64,000 nucleotides of DNA, from the NCBI GenBank assembly GCA_963707665.1, contig CAVPQU010000011.1, positions 62,001 to 126,000 of the forward strand. The letters are read 5' to 3'. The DNA is from DATJCV01 sp963707665 (GTDB taxonomy: Bacteria > Pseudomonadota > Gammaproteobacteria > Burkholderiales > Burkholderiaceae_D). The position numbers and the translations under genes were made by a program. This document shows positions 46,040 through 54,651 of the stretch, in pieces. Within the stretch, counting starts at the first letter, position 1. Every line of letters starts with the position of its first letter. The notes below the pieces were generated by a model. That model searched no databases. It worked only from the letters and a program-made list of their open reading frames with translations, and was not told the DNA's origin.

Positions 46040-46481
46040 GCGTTTCTGAAGTTTTCGGAAACTTTCTTTTCTTCCAGCCGTGCCCGAACTCAGGCCAGGT
46101 GCTTGTTTTGTCGGCTTGCATTTCGGAAATCTTTAAGAAATCAACGACTGCGCGCGAAGATAAAAATACGCGAACCGCCCTTCAGGTTTTGGATTTCGTG
46201 CCGATTGGGAGCGCCGCTTGGCGGGGCAGATGGGAGCGAGTGCGGCTTACTCTTCCCCAGAGTGCCGCATGATCCTTGCCAGTCATTCCCGCGGTTTTTA
46301 GCGGAAATCCAGTGGCGCTTTTGGCGCACTACTGGCCGGCATGACGTGAAGCGGACTGTGCGCTATTTCGGCGTAACGATGCCAGTCCGGCATGACGCTG
46401 CAGTTTTGCAGCGTAAATCTGGCAAATTCTGACGTTCCCGGTCTTATCTGTCGTTTCTGAGACAAGCCGGCAGCACGGCGA
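46040..46481. other. 442-bp spacer upstream of fliC
   Basis: No gene seen. Contains a GTCATTCCCGCGG...GCGGAAATCCAGTGG partial palindrome (46282-46315) of the interspersed repeat type. Upstream fliC control sites other than the FliA promoter were not recognised. Confidence 0.5.
46282..46315. repeat. Imperfect interspersed palindrome
   Basis: GTCATTCCCGC and GCGGAAATCCAGTGG share the left and right sides of the copy at 56808-56838 (GTCATTCCCGC ... GCGGGAATCCAGTGG). Confidence 0.5.
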
Positions 46482-47239
46482 TCAGGCCGCGCACAAGACG
46501 CGGTTTTTTCCGGTCTGCTTGGCTTGGTAAAGCGCGGCGTCGGCACGCGCCACCAATGCCGGCCGCCCTTCGCTGGCGGCACGCAGGGCGAGCGCCGGCG
46601 CTGAAGGTGATCGGCAGAGTCCGGCCTCTGGTGCATGAATACCTGTTCCGCCAGCTGTCGCTGCAGGCGCGCCAACGCCAGGCTGGCGGCCTCCAGCGTG
46701 GTGTCGGGCAGCAGGATCAGGAATTCCTCGCCGCCGAAGCGGGCCACGCTGTCCATGCTGCGCAAGGTTTGCTTGATGACCTGGACCACATGCACCAGCA
46801 CGTCGTCGCCGGTGCAGTGGCCGTAGGTGTCGTTCAACTGCTTGAAGTCGTCGAGGTCGAGCATCGCCACGCACAAGGGCGTGCCGCGCCGGTTGGCGCG
46901 ACCCAGTTCGCGCGAAAACATGTCATCCAGGCCGCGCCGATTGAGGCTGCCGGTCAATTGGTCTTCGCAGACCAGTTCGTTCAGTTGTTCCAGCCGCGAT
47001 TCGAGGGCGCGGATGTGGCTGTTGGCGTCTTGCGGGGTGCGCGCGCGGTTCTTGCCCAAGCGCGCCAGCATGGCTTCCGTCTGATCGGATGCGGCGCCGG
47101 CGATTTCGTCATATAGCGCGCGATAGGCGTCCGGCGTGGGAGCGATGCGGCGCACCGCGAGCCGGCGCAAGACTTCGAAGCCGACATCGACCGGATTCGG
47201 CGCGGACGGATGGCTTGGTCTGGTCTGTGTCGCCTGCAT
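46482..47239 (-). CDS. Diguanylate cyclase, GGDEF domain (two frameshifts)
   Basis: Soluble predicted c-di-GMP synthase, about 251 residues after correction. The N-terminal ~85 residues are a helical region (VDVGFEVLRRLAVRRIAPTP). The GGDEF domain starts near CEDQLTGSLNRRGLDDMFSR, with the active-site loop RFGGEEFLILLPD. Two single-base insertions near 46600-46620 break the frame after FMHQRPDSA; the correct ending is ITFSAG, then ALRAASEGRPALVARADAAL, YQAKQTGKNRVLCAA. Next to the fliC gene, so a link to motility control is plausible. Confidence 0.85.
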
Positions 47240-47568
47240 GAATGCCCCTCGCCTGAGATTTTTATTGTTGTGACCATGTTATGAGGTCAGCAGGCATCTC
47301 GATACGGGGAGTAGCGGTGGAAAGGGCGCGCAGTTTGAAGTTTCAGCGCAGTTGATTGCTTACATTCCGCATCTGCCGTGCCTGTTGCTCCGGTGGCATT
47401 AGGCGAGAACCCAGTGCCGCTTTTTTGATATGACCCGAGCCGTACTGACGCCACCAAGGGCACGACGCTGGGTTCCCGCCTCCGCGGGAACGACAGGCGT
47501 TCTTGAGCGGCGAGACATCGCAAGCCGCGGTTTTGTGGCTTTAAGCCGAGAACGCCAAGCGGATGGCT
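47240..47568. other. 329-bp spacer before the diguanylate cyclase gene
   Basis: No gene seen. It includes one palindromic repeat (47472-47491) and otherwise mixed-composition sequence. Likely carries the promoter for the cyclase gene. Confidence 0.5.
47472..47491. repeat. Interspersed palindromic repeat
   Basis: GTTCCCGC (47472-47479), 4-base loop, GCGGGAAC (47484-47491), followed by GACAGG. Eight-bp perfect stem. Confidence 0.6.
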
Positions 47569-48225
47569 TTAATCCACCAGCTGATTCTTGATCGCGTAAT
47601 GCGTCAGTTCGGCGTTGTGGCGCAGTTTCATTTTTTGCAGCAGGCGCGAGCGGTACATGCTGATGGTCTTGACCGAGAGCGTCAGTTCGGCGGCGATGTC
47701 GCTGACGGTCTTGCCGGAGGCAATCATGGTCATGGTCTGGTATTCGCGGTCGGACAGCATCGTGTGCGGCGGCCGTTCGTGATCTTCGTCCAGCTGGTTG
47801 GCGAGCTCCTGGGCCAGGGTTGGGCTGACATATTTGCGGCCGGCGGCAACCTGCCGGATCGCGGTCACCAGTTCGGCCGGTGCGCTTTGCTTGTTGAGGT
47901 AGCCGGCGGCGCCCGCTTTCAGGGCCCTGATCGCGTACTGATCTTCGCGGTGCATCGACAGCATCAGCACCGCCAGCTTGGGAAATTCCTTCCTCAGCTG
48001 TTTCAGGATCTCGATGCCGCTGCGGTCCGGCATCGAAATGTCGAGCAGCATGACGTCACACTGGCCGCGCCGCACCAGCTTGATTGCTTCGAAGCCGCTG
48101 GCGGCGTCGCCGGCAACGGTGATGTCGGTGGTGTCGGCCAGGATCTGTTTCAGGCCTTCGCGCACGATGGCGTGGTCGTCGGCAATCAGGACCTTTAATT
48201 TGCTGGTGGAGTGTTTGCTTGTCAT
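47569..48225 (-). CDS. NarL/FixJ-family response regulator
   Basis: 218-residue transcriptional regulator from ATG 48225 (MTSKHSTSKLKVLIADDHAI). Receiver domain with phospho-acceptor Asp in DVMLLDISMPDRSG and AGAAGYLNKQS; C-terminal LuxR-type helix-turn-helix (LSDREYQTMTMIASGKTVSD, IAAELTLSVKTISMYRSRLL). In raw sequence it appears fused to the upstream kinase, but one extra base near 48280 explains that; the kinase then stops 14 bases before this ATG. Partner of the adjacent kinase. Targets unknown. Confidence 0.92.
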   Translation of the reverse strand: MTSKHSTSKLKVLIADDHAIVREGLKQILADTTDITVAGDAASGFEAIKLVRRGQCDVMLLDISMPDRSGIEILKQLRKEFPKLAVLMLSMHREDQYAIRALKAGAAGYLNKQSAPAELVTAIRQVAAGRKYVSPTLAQELANQLDEDHERPPHTMLSDREYQTMTMIASGKTVSDIAAELTLSVKTISMYRSRLLQKMKLRHNAELTHYAIKNQLVD

Positions 48226-48239
48226 GACGATTTGTCTTG

Positions 48240-49795
48240 TTATTGCTGGTTGTCGTGCGCTTCTTTTGCCGCTTTGGCCGGGCAGCGGAATACGGATCGC
48301 CACCACGCTGCCGCCGTCGGGAGCGGCGCTGATGCTGAGGCTGCCGCCGAGTGCGCTGGCGCGCTCGATCATGCCGCGAATGCCGAAGGAGTTTGGCTTC
48401 AGGCGGTCAGCGGCGACGATGCCGCGGCCGTTATCGCTGATTTCAAGATGCACGCCGTGCCGGTTTTTACCGAGCCGAACGCGCACCTGGCTGGCGTGTG
48501 CATGCTTGCCGATATTGGTCAGTGCTTCCTGAAAGATGCGAAACAGCGCCGCCGCCTGGTCGGGGGGCAAATCCAGCTCGCTCATCTCCGCGGAAAAAAT
48601 ACAGGGAATGCCAGCCTGCTTTTCAAATTCCTGCGCTTGCCAATCGATCGCGGCGACGATACCGAAGTCGAGTACGCCCGGGCGCAGGTCGCCGGAGATG
48701 CGATGCACCGATTCGATGGTGCGATCGACCAGCGCATCGAGATAGGCGGCCTTGCCAGCCAGCGTGTCGTCGCCGGCCGGCAGGCGCCGCGTCAACATCG
48801 CCAGCGCCATCTTGATCGCGGTCAGGTTGCCGCCCAGGTCATCATGTATTTCGCGGGCGATGCGGGTGCGCTCCTGTTCCTTGACCTTTTCCACATGCGC
48901 CGACAGCTCGGCCAGCTGTGCGCGCGAGCGCGTAATTTCAGCTTGCTCCAGCTTGCTTTCGGTGATGTTGGTCATGATGCCTTCCCACTGCACCAGGCCG
49001 CCTTCCAGCGCGCGCGGCGTGCCGCGCAGGTTGATCCACTTGATGTCCTTCCATGCCTCGATCCAGATGCGGCCTTCCCAGTTCCAGGCCTTCATGTCGG
49101 TGGCGGAGGCGGCCATCGAGGCTAGCCAGGAAGGGCGGTCTTCGGGCAAGATCAAATGCAGGAACAGTGCCGCATCGGTACACAGTCGCTCGGCGGCGAC
49201 CCCCAGCAGCGCATGGCAGCCGTCGCTCAAATAGGGGAAGGCAATGCTGCCGTCCATTTGCCGCAAGAGCTGGTACACCAGGCCGGGCGTGTTCGAGACG
49301 ATGGCGCGAAAACGTGCTTCGCTCAGGTGCAGAGCATGGGCAGATTCATAGCGGGAACTGAGATCGTTGCCAATCGCAATGAATACCGGCGCCGGTCCGA
49401 GCGACGATCGCAGCAGCCGCAGTTCGATCGGATAGCGGCTGCCGTCGTGACGCGTCAGCACGGTGTCCAGCGTGATGTGCGCTGTTCCGTCGCGGTACAG
49501 AGGTTGCAAGATCTGGCGGCAACTGGCCTCGTTCAGATTGCCGGCCACATCCAGTAAGCTCATGCCGGCCAGCCGGTGCTGCGGATATTGCAGGTTGGCG
49601 TGCGCCGCCGGATTCAGGTACAGCAGGCGCAGGCTGTCGCAATCGATTGCATAGATTTCACTGAAAGACCCATGCATTACCGTCGCCAGCCATTCCGCCC
49701 TGCATCTGCCCGATGGAGGCATTGGCGCCATCGGTGCCGCCCGCGAGCGACTCGGCAGGGCAGTGCAGGGGGAGCGGAGAAGACGGGGTTTTCAT
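48240..49795 (-). CDS. PAS-domain sensor histidine kinase, NarX/DegS type (two frameshifts)
   Basis: About 517 residues after correction. ATG 49795 gives MKTPSSPLPLHCPAESLAGG; one extra G near 49708 shifts the frame to AEWLATVMHGSFSEIYAIDC. Two PAS domains follow (about 35-150 and 160-290; LHLSEARFRAIVSNTPGLVY), no membrane helices are visible, then the HisKA_3 dimerisation region with the phospho-His in IAREIHDDLGGNLTAIKMAL, and a HATPase domain (FQEALTNIGKHAHASQVRVR, ISDNGRGI, FGIRGMIERASALGG). A second extra base near 48280 hides the true end AKAAKEAHDNQQ and creates a false fusion. Cytoplasmic sensor; signal unknown. Confidence 0.88.
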
Positions 49796-49811
49796 CGTCG
49801 ACGCGCTGCGG

Positions 49812-52190
49812 CTAGATCAGCTTTTCGTACACGGTTGCCTGTGGCGGCACCGAACGCTTGAGCCAGCCCAGGAACTGGTCAGCCGGCATCGGGCGGCTGA
49901 TGAAATAGCCCTGGCCCTGGTCGCAGCCCATGCGTGCCAGCAGCTGCAGCGCCGTGTCGCTTTCGATGCCTTCGGCCACCACGCGCAGCCCCATGTTATG
50001 GCCTAGGTCAATGGTGGAGCGGACGATAGTGGCATCGTCGGTTTCATGCTTCATGCTCATGACAAAGGACTTGTCGATCTTGAGTTCATGCACCGGCAGC
50101 CGTTTCAGGTAGGACAGGGAGGAATAGCCGGTGCCAAAATCGTCGATCGACAGCTCGATCCCCATCGCGTACAGGCGTTCCAGTGTCTGCTGGGCGCGTA
50201 CCGGGTCATCCATAATGGCGCTTTCGGTAATTTCGAGGCAAAAGCATGAGGATGCCACCTGGTGCCGTACCAGGATTTCCATGAACTTGGTCGGCAGATC
50301 CTGATCCAGCAGGTCGCGCGTGGATAGATTGACCGAAATTTTCAGGTGCACGCCGGCCGCTTCCCAGCGACTGCATAGGGCTGCCGCCTGCTCCAGAACC
50401 CAGCGCGTCAGGTTGCGGATGAAACCGGTTTTTTCGGCGAATGGGATGAACTGGTCTGGTTGCAGCAAGCCTCTTTTGGGATGCATCCAGCGCACCAGCG
50501 CTTCGACGCCGATGATTTTTCTGCCCGGCAGCAGGATCTTGGGCTGAACGTGCAGCCGGAATTCGCCGTTGTCGATGGCATGGCGCAATTCGCCCAGCAG
50601 TGACAGGCTTTCCTGGCTGCTCTTGTCGATTGCCGCGTCGTACACCACTGCTTCGTTGCCGCCGGTTTTGGCGGCGTACATGGCTACTTCGACGCGGCTT
50701 AGCAGCGACTCGGCATCGTTGCCGTGCGCCGGGAAGCCGGCGATGCCGATGCTGGCGCCCAGATCGATCGTCTGGTCGTCCAGTGAGATGGGCGTTTCCA
50801 GTGATTTCAGGATGCTGCTGGCGATGTCCTGAGCTTCGCCGAGGCTGCTGTCGGCCAGCAGGACCGCGAACTCGTCGCCGCCCAGGCGGGCAATATGATC
50901 AGCGCTCTTGATTTTCAGAGAAGACAGACGATGCGCTACCTGTTGCAGGAGCGCATCGCCAAACGAATGGCCGAGCACGTCGTTGACATGCTTGAAGCGA
51001 TCCAGGTCCATCATCAGTACATGGCAGGAAAGGTGATATTTACGCGCCTGCGTCAGCGCGCTGTCGAGCAGGGCCACAAATTGGGTGCGGTTCGGCAGGT
51101 TGGTCAGGTTGTCCCAATACGCCAGGCGGCGGATTTCCAGCTCGCGATTGGCGATACCTTCGCGCATGTTGTCGAAGGCGCGCGATAATTCGCCGATTTC
51201 GTCTTCCCGCTTGATTTCAATCAGTCCCTGGTAATAATCGCCTCCGCCCAGGCGCTTGGCGCCTTCCGCCAGTTGTCGCAGCGGCCCAGTAATGCGCCGG
51301 GCGATCAGGGCACTGCCGATTACCGCCAGCACGATGCCAACTGCGGTCAGGGCCAACAGCGCCAGCAGCAGGCCGCGATAGGGCGCCATGGCCTGGTCGA
51401 TCGAGTCGTGCAGGACTACGATCGCGGTCTGGCCTGGATCTTGCGCGAGGCGGAAGATACGCGTGGCGAACTCGTCGCCGTGCAGTTGCAATTCTGCGGG
51501 TGAGAGTGCCGCGCCAGACGCCGCCTGCAACTGCACGCCGAGCTTGTCAAGATCGGGCTGGCTCAGGGTCGACATGCCAGCTTGCCACTGGCCGCCATTG
51601 GGGCGCGTCAGGATGGAGACCTCCAGCGGCATCAGTTCACGCATATCAGCAATGAGTGCCTGGTCAATCGGCTGCCCCATCGCCACCCAGCCGATCGTGA
51701 TGGGTGCCATCACTGGGACCACCACCACCCGGAATACGCGATTGGCCAGCAGCACAATACCCGTAGCCTTGCCGGCCTGCTCGGCGTCATCCACCAGTTG
51801 CAGGATCGCGTGATCCAGCTTCGGCAACGGCTGGTCACCCTTGCTGGCCCGGAGCCGGCGATCCGCTCCCACCAATGCGGTTAGCGATGCGCCACTGCGA
51901 CTGCTGTAATTGAATAGTGCGGCATTGATGGCTTCATAATCCTCGTTGCTGGCCGCCTGCTGGAAGTCATGATCGGCAGCCAGCAGACGTGCTGCTTGTT
52001 CCAGGTTTTTTGCGTTCTGCTGCAGTAGGTTCTTAAATGTTCGTTCACCAATTGCCAGTTGCGCGCTGGCCGCGGTCCGCACATTTTTCTCGATCCCGGC
52101 ACGAATCATCCAGAGCCCTGCCAACTGAACTATCAAAATCAGGAGCAGAAACAGGCCGGCGATGCGGGTTTCCAGGCTGCGCAGACGCAT
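49812..52190 (-). CDS. Membrane-bound GGDEF-EAL protein with HAMP domain
   Basis: About 792 residues from ATG 52190 (MRLRSLETRIAGLFLLLILI); an in-frame ATG at 52229 is less likely. Membrane helix (about 9-30), periplasmic sensor region (about 31-265), second helix (GLLLALLALTAVGIVLAVIG), HAMP (RRITGPLRQLAEGAKRLGGG), GGDEF domain with the RLGGDEFAVLL active site, and EAL domain with EALVRWMHP, NLSTRDLL, FCLEITESAIMDDP, DDFGTGYSSLSYLKRLPVHE and DKSFV. Both catalytic signatures look complete, so it could make and break c-di-GMP. Seventeen bases upstream of the kinase start. Confidence 0.92.
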   Translation of the reverse strand: MRLRSLETRIAGLFLLLILIVQLAGLWMIRAGIEKNVRTAASAQLAIGERTFKNLLQQNAKNLEQAARLLAADHDFQQAASNEDYEAINAALFNYSSRSGASLTALVGADRRLRASKGDQPLPKLDHAILQLVDDAEQAGKATGIVLLANRVFRVVVVPVMAPITIGWVAMGQPIDQALIADMRELMPLEVSILTRPNGGQWQAGMSTLSQPDLDKLGVQLQAASGAALSPAELQLHGDEFATRIFRLAQDPGQTAIVVLHDSIDQAMAPYRGLLLALLALTAVGIVLAVIGSALIARRITGPLRQLAEGAKRLGGGDYYQGLIEIKREDEIGELSRAFDNMREGIANRELEIRRLAYWDNLTNLPNRTQFVALLDSALTQARKYHLSCHVLMMDLDRFKHVNDVLGHSFGDALLQQVAHRLSSLKIKSADHIARLGGDEFAVLLADSSLGEAQDIASSILKSLETPISLDDQTIDLGASIGIAGFPAHGNDAESLLSRVEVAMYAAKTGGNEAVVYDAAIDKSSQESLSLLGELRHAIDNGEFRLHVQPKILLPGRKIIGVEALVRWMHPKRGLLQPDQFIPFAEKTGFIRNLTRWVLEQAAALCSRWEAAGVHLKISVNLSTRDLLDQDLPTKFMEILVRHQVASSCFCLEITESAIMDDPVRAQQTLERLYAMGIELSIDDFGTGYSSLSYLKRLPVHELKIDKSFVMSMKHETDDATIVRSTIDLGHNMGLRVVAEGIESDTALQLLARMGCDQGQGYFISRPMPADQFLGWLKRSVPPQATVYEKLI

Positions 52191-52815
52191 GGCGGCCTCT
52201 AATGCACGCTGGACAGGTCGATACGGCACACAGGCAGCACCTTCTTGTCGTCAGTTTCTGGCGCGCACCGCACAAGCAGGAGCTGCATAGCCACAGAACT
52301 GGTCAAAGTCGGTAATCTCCTTTGTGGTCGCTGGGTGTTCATGTTCGCTTTCGTTCCCGGAGGTTAGTTGCTACTGGCGCGAAGTGCCCGGTGTCCGGGC
52401 GCGGTCGTGGGCGCCGGCCGGGTGATTGGCCCAGCAAATTTTTTGCGGTTGATGGAGTGAGCGACGCAGCAAAGTTGAAGCCACAAAAGTCTTGAGCCAG
52501 ACCGACTTGATGAATGGTTTCTAATTTCCGCGGGAAACAAGAAATATGGCTTTTGAATTGCCCACTCAACCCGAAATCCTTTGATATCGAAGAGGCAAGC
52601 GACAAGCTGCCACGTGGAAAGTTTCGATTTGACCGACTTTAGCATAAGTAATTTGCAAAAAAAGCCGTTGTCGGCGCCCGAGTGGAAAAAGTCGCAATTC
52701 AATTCGCCGATGTCGCGTTGTAACGACTAGCCGGATAGCGGATCAGTAGAAATAGAAATGGTTTGAAATTAGTGCTTTTAAAAGGAAATTAACTCGTGCT
52801 ATACTCTCGCTCTTC
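52191..52815. other. 625-bp region between GGDEF-EAL gene and tRNA-Arg
   Basis: No convincing gene. The last ~50 bases are the tRNA promoter; the preceding ~150 are AT-rich. Nothing else recognised. Confidence 0.5.
52777..52805 (+). promoter_or_regulatory. Sigma-70 promoter of tRNA-Arg
   Basis: TTTAAA (52777-52782), 17-base spacer, TATACT (52800-52805), ten bases before the tRNA 5' end. Confidence 0.65.
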
Positions 52816-52892
52816 GCGGCTGTAGCTCAGCTGGATAGAGTACTTGGCTACGAACCAAGGGGTCGTGGGTTCGATTCCTGCCAGCCGCACCA
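52816..52892 (+). tRNA. tRNA-Arg (ACG)
   Basis: Acceptor GCGGCTG pairs with CAGCCGC; D arm GCTCAGCTGGATAGAGT; anticodon stem CTTGG/CCAAG with loop CTACGAA, anticodon ACG; T arm GTGGGTTCGATTCCTGC; CCA encoded at 52890-52892. Reads CGN arginine codons. Confidence 0.95.
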
Positions 52893-52902
52893 GTAATAGA
52901 AA

Positions 52903-52928
52903 GGGTCTACCGCAAGGTAGGCCCTTTT
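52903..52928 (+). terminator. Intrinsic terminator after tRNA-Arg
   Basis: GGGTCTACC, tetraloop GCAA, GGTAGGCCC followed by five T. One G-T wobble in a nine-bp stem. Confidence 0.85.
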
Positions 52929-53048
52929 TCTTTGCGCGCGATTTATCAGCGGTTTATCCCGACAATTATCCTGAGGCTTCGGTTTTTTTATTGCTCTTGC
53001 CGCAAGCAGGTAGCACACTTTGGATTCCATTCTTGTCAAGGAAATCCG

Positions 53049-53535
53049 ATGTCCGGACTCGATTACCTCAACTATCAACGCCAGGCTCACGCAGCTTGGC
53101 ATTTCCCTTCCAGCCCCGCCGGCGCCGGTGGGAGCGTATCGACGCATCGTTGTCCGCAATGGGATCGGCTTCATTTCGGGACAGTTTCCGCTGGTTGATG
53201 GCAAGTTGGTCTATGCCGGTTGTGTCGGGGCCGAGCTGACGGAAGACGAAGGCCGCCTGGCGGCACGGATTGCCGCCGTCAATGTGCTGGCGCAGATTCA
53301 CAGCCACCTTGGCGGGTTCGAAGGCTTTGCCGGATTACTGCGAATCGAGGGATATGTGGCGTCCGCCGCCGGAAATTTCAGTCAGCCGGAGGTGCTGGAC
53401 GGCGCGTCCGATTTGCTGGTCGCCGTCCTCGGGCCTGAGCTTGGCGCGCATGCGCGTACCGCTTTCTCCGTCACGCAGCTGCCGCTGGGTGCCCCGGTCG
53501 AACTGGCTGTCAGTTTCGCGATGGCCGCCACTTAG
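53049..53535 (+). CDS. RidA/YjgF-family protein (one frameshift at the start)
   Basis: Small protein of the RidA superfamily; many members deaminate enamine/imine intermediates. AAGGAA precedes the ATG at 53049, but CCGGAC carries one G too many; dropping it gives MSDSITSTINARLTQLGISL, PAPPAPVGAYRRIVVRNGIG and FISGQFPLVDGKLVYAG. The distal AQIHSHLGGFEGFAGLLRIE is a typical family segment. 161 residues after correction, close to the longer 'endoribonuclease L-PSP' subgroup. The arginine of true RidA (usually in an RxxxxV segment near the C-terminus) is not certain here. Confidence 0.8.
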
Positions 53536-53674
53536 CAGGACGGTCCATCTTGGCGGTTAGCCGGCGCAATCAGGCATCCATCGTTGCCAGCGCTTGGGTC
53601 GACCATTGTTGTGCGTTCGCAAAGTGCTTCATACTGCTCCTTCCAAGATAGCAACTCTCATCCGAAGGAGACAA

Positions 53675-54589
53675 ATGTTAATGACTGCATCTCAAGATTT
53701 TTCCCGCGGCGCCGCTTTCGTGCGCGGCCAGTACGTGCCGATTGCCGATGCCGCCATCTCGATCACCGATTGGGGCTTTCTGCGCTCGGATGCGACTTAC
53801 GACGTAGTGACCGCATGGAACGGCGCCTTTTTTCGACTCGATGCGCACCTGGAGCGCTTCATGCGCAGCTGTGCGCGCCTGCGGCTGGATCCGGGGTTTG
53901 CGCCGGCGCAGATCGCTGAGATGCTGGCGCAATGCGTGCGCTTGTCCGGCTTGCGCGATTCCTATGTCGAGATGATTTGCACGCGTGGCCAGCCGGCCTG
54001 GGGTTCGCGCGATCCGCGCCAGGCGGTCAACCAGTTTTACGCATTCGCCGTGCCTTTTGTCTGGCTGGCCAACGAAGAGCAGCGAGCGCGCGGATTGCAT
54101 GTGATGGTGAGCGACATCCAGCGCATTCCGGCGCGCTCGGTGGACCCGACGGTCAAGAATTATCACTGGAACGATCTGACGATGGGCCTGCTGGGCGCGC
54201 TGGATGCCGGGGCCGATAGCGTGCTGTTGACCGATGGCCACGGCAATATTGCCGAGGGACCGGGTTTCAATCTGTTTTGCCTGTGCGACGGTGTGCTGGT
54301 GACGCCCGGCGAGGGCGTGCTGGAAGGCGTGACGCGCCGCACCGTGCTGGAAATCGCGCAGACCCTCGGCCTGCCGGTGCAGGTGCGCGCGCTGCCGGTT
54401 CAGGAACTGCGCCGTGCGCAGGAAGTGTTCCTGTCGACCTCGGGCGGCGGTGTGCTGCCGGTGACGCGAGTCGATGATCAAACGATTGGCAGCGGTGCGC
54501 CGGGGCCGGTGACGCAACAATTGCGTGACATCTATTGGGAATGGCATCGGGACGCACGCTACAGTACGCCGATCGATTACGCCGCCTAG
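53675..54589 (+). CDS. Class IV aminotransferase (branched-chain/D-amino acid type)
   Basis: PLP-dependent aminotransferase of 304 residues from ATG 53675 (GAAGGAG upstream). The internal aldimine Lys is Lys161 in VKNYHWNDLTMG, and the cofactor-binding GHGNIAEGPGFNLFCL and GVLEGVTRRTVLEIAQ segments follow. The N-terminal DWGFLRSDATYDVVTAWNG is typical of the DAAT/4-amino-4-deoxychorismate lyase/BCAT superfamily. Substrate cannot be told from sequence alone. Just upstream of a gamma-glutamyltransferase and downstream of a RidA-like gene, a common pairing with PLP enzymes. Confidence 0.85.
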   Translation: MLMTASQDFSRGAAFVRGQYVPIADAAISITDWGFLRSDATYDVVTAWNGAFFRLDAHLERFMRSCARLRLDPGFAPAQIAEMLAQCVRLSGLRDSYVEMICTRGQPAWGSRDPRQAVNQFYAFAVPFVWLANEEQRARGLHVMVSDIQRIPARSVDPTVKNYHWNDLTMGLLGALDAGADSVLLTDGHGNIAEGPGFNLFCLCDGVLVTPGEGVLEGVTRRTVLEIAQTLGLPVQVRALPVQELRRAQEVFLSTSGGGVLPVTRVDDQTIGSGAPGPVTQQLRDIYWEWHRDARYSTPIDYAA

Positions 54590-54651
54590 TCGCGCGGCCG
54601 GCGGCGCCATTTCACGGCGCATGGTTTGCGACGCATTGCTGGAGGTATTCA

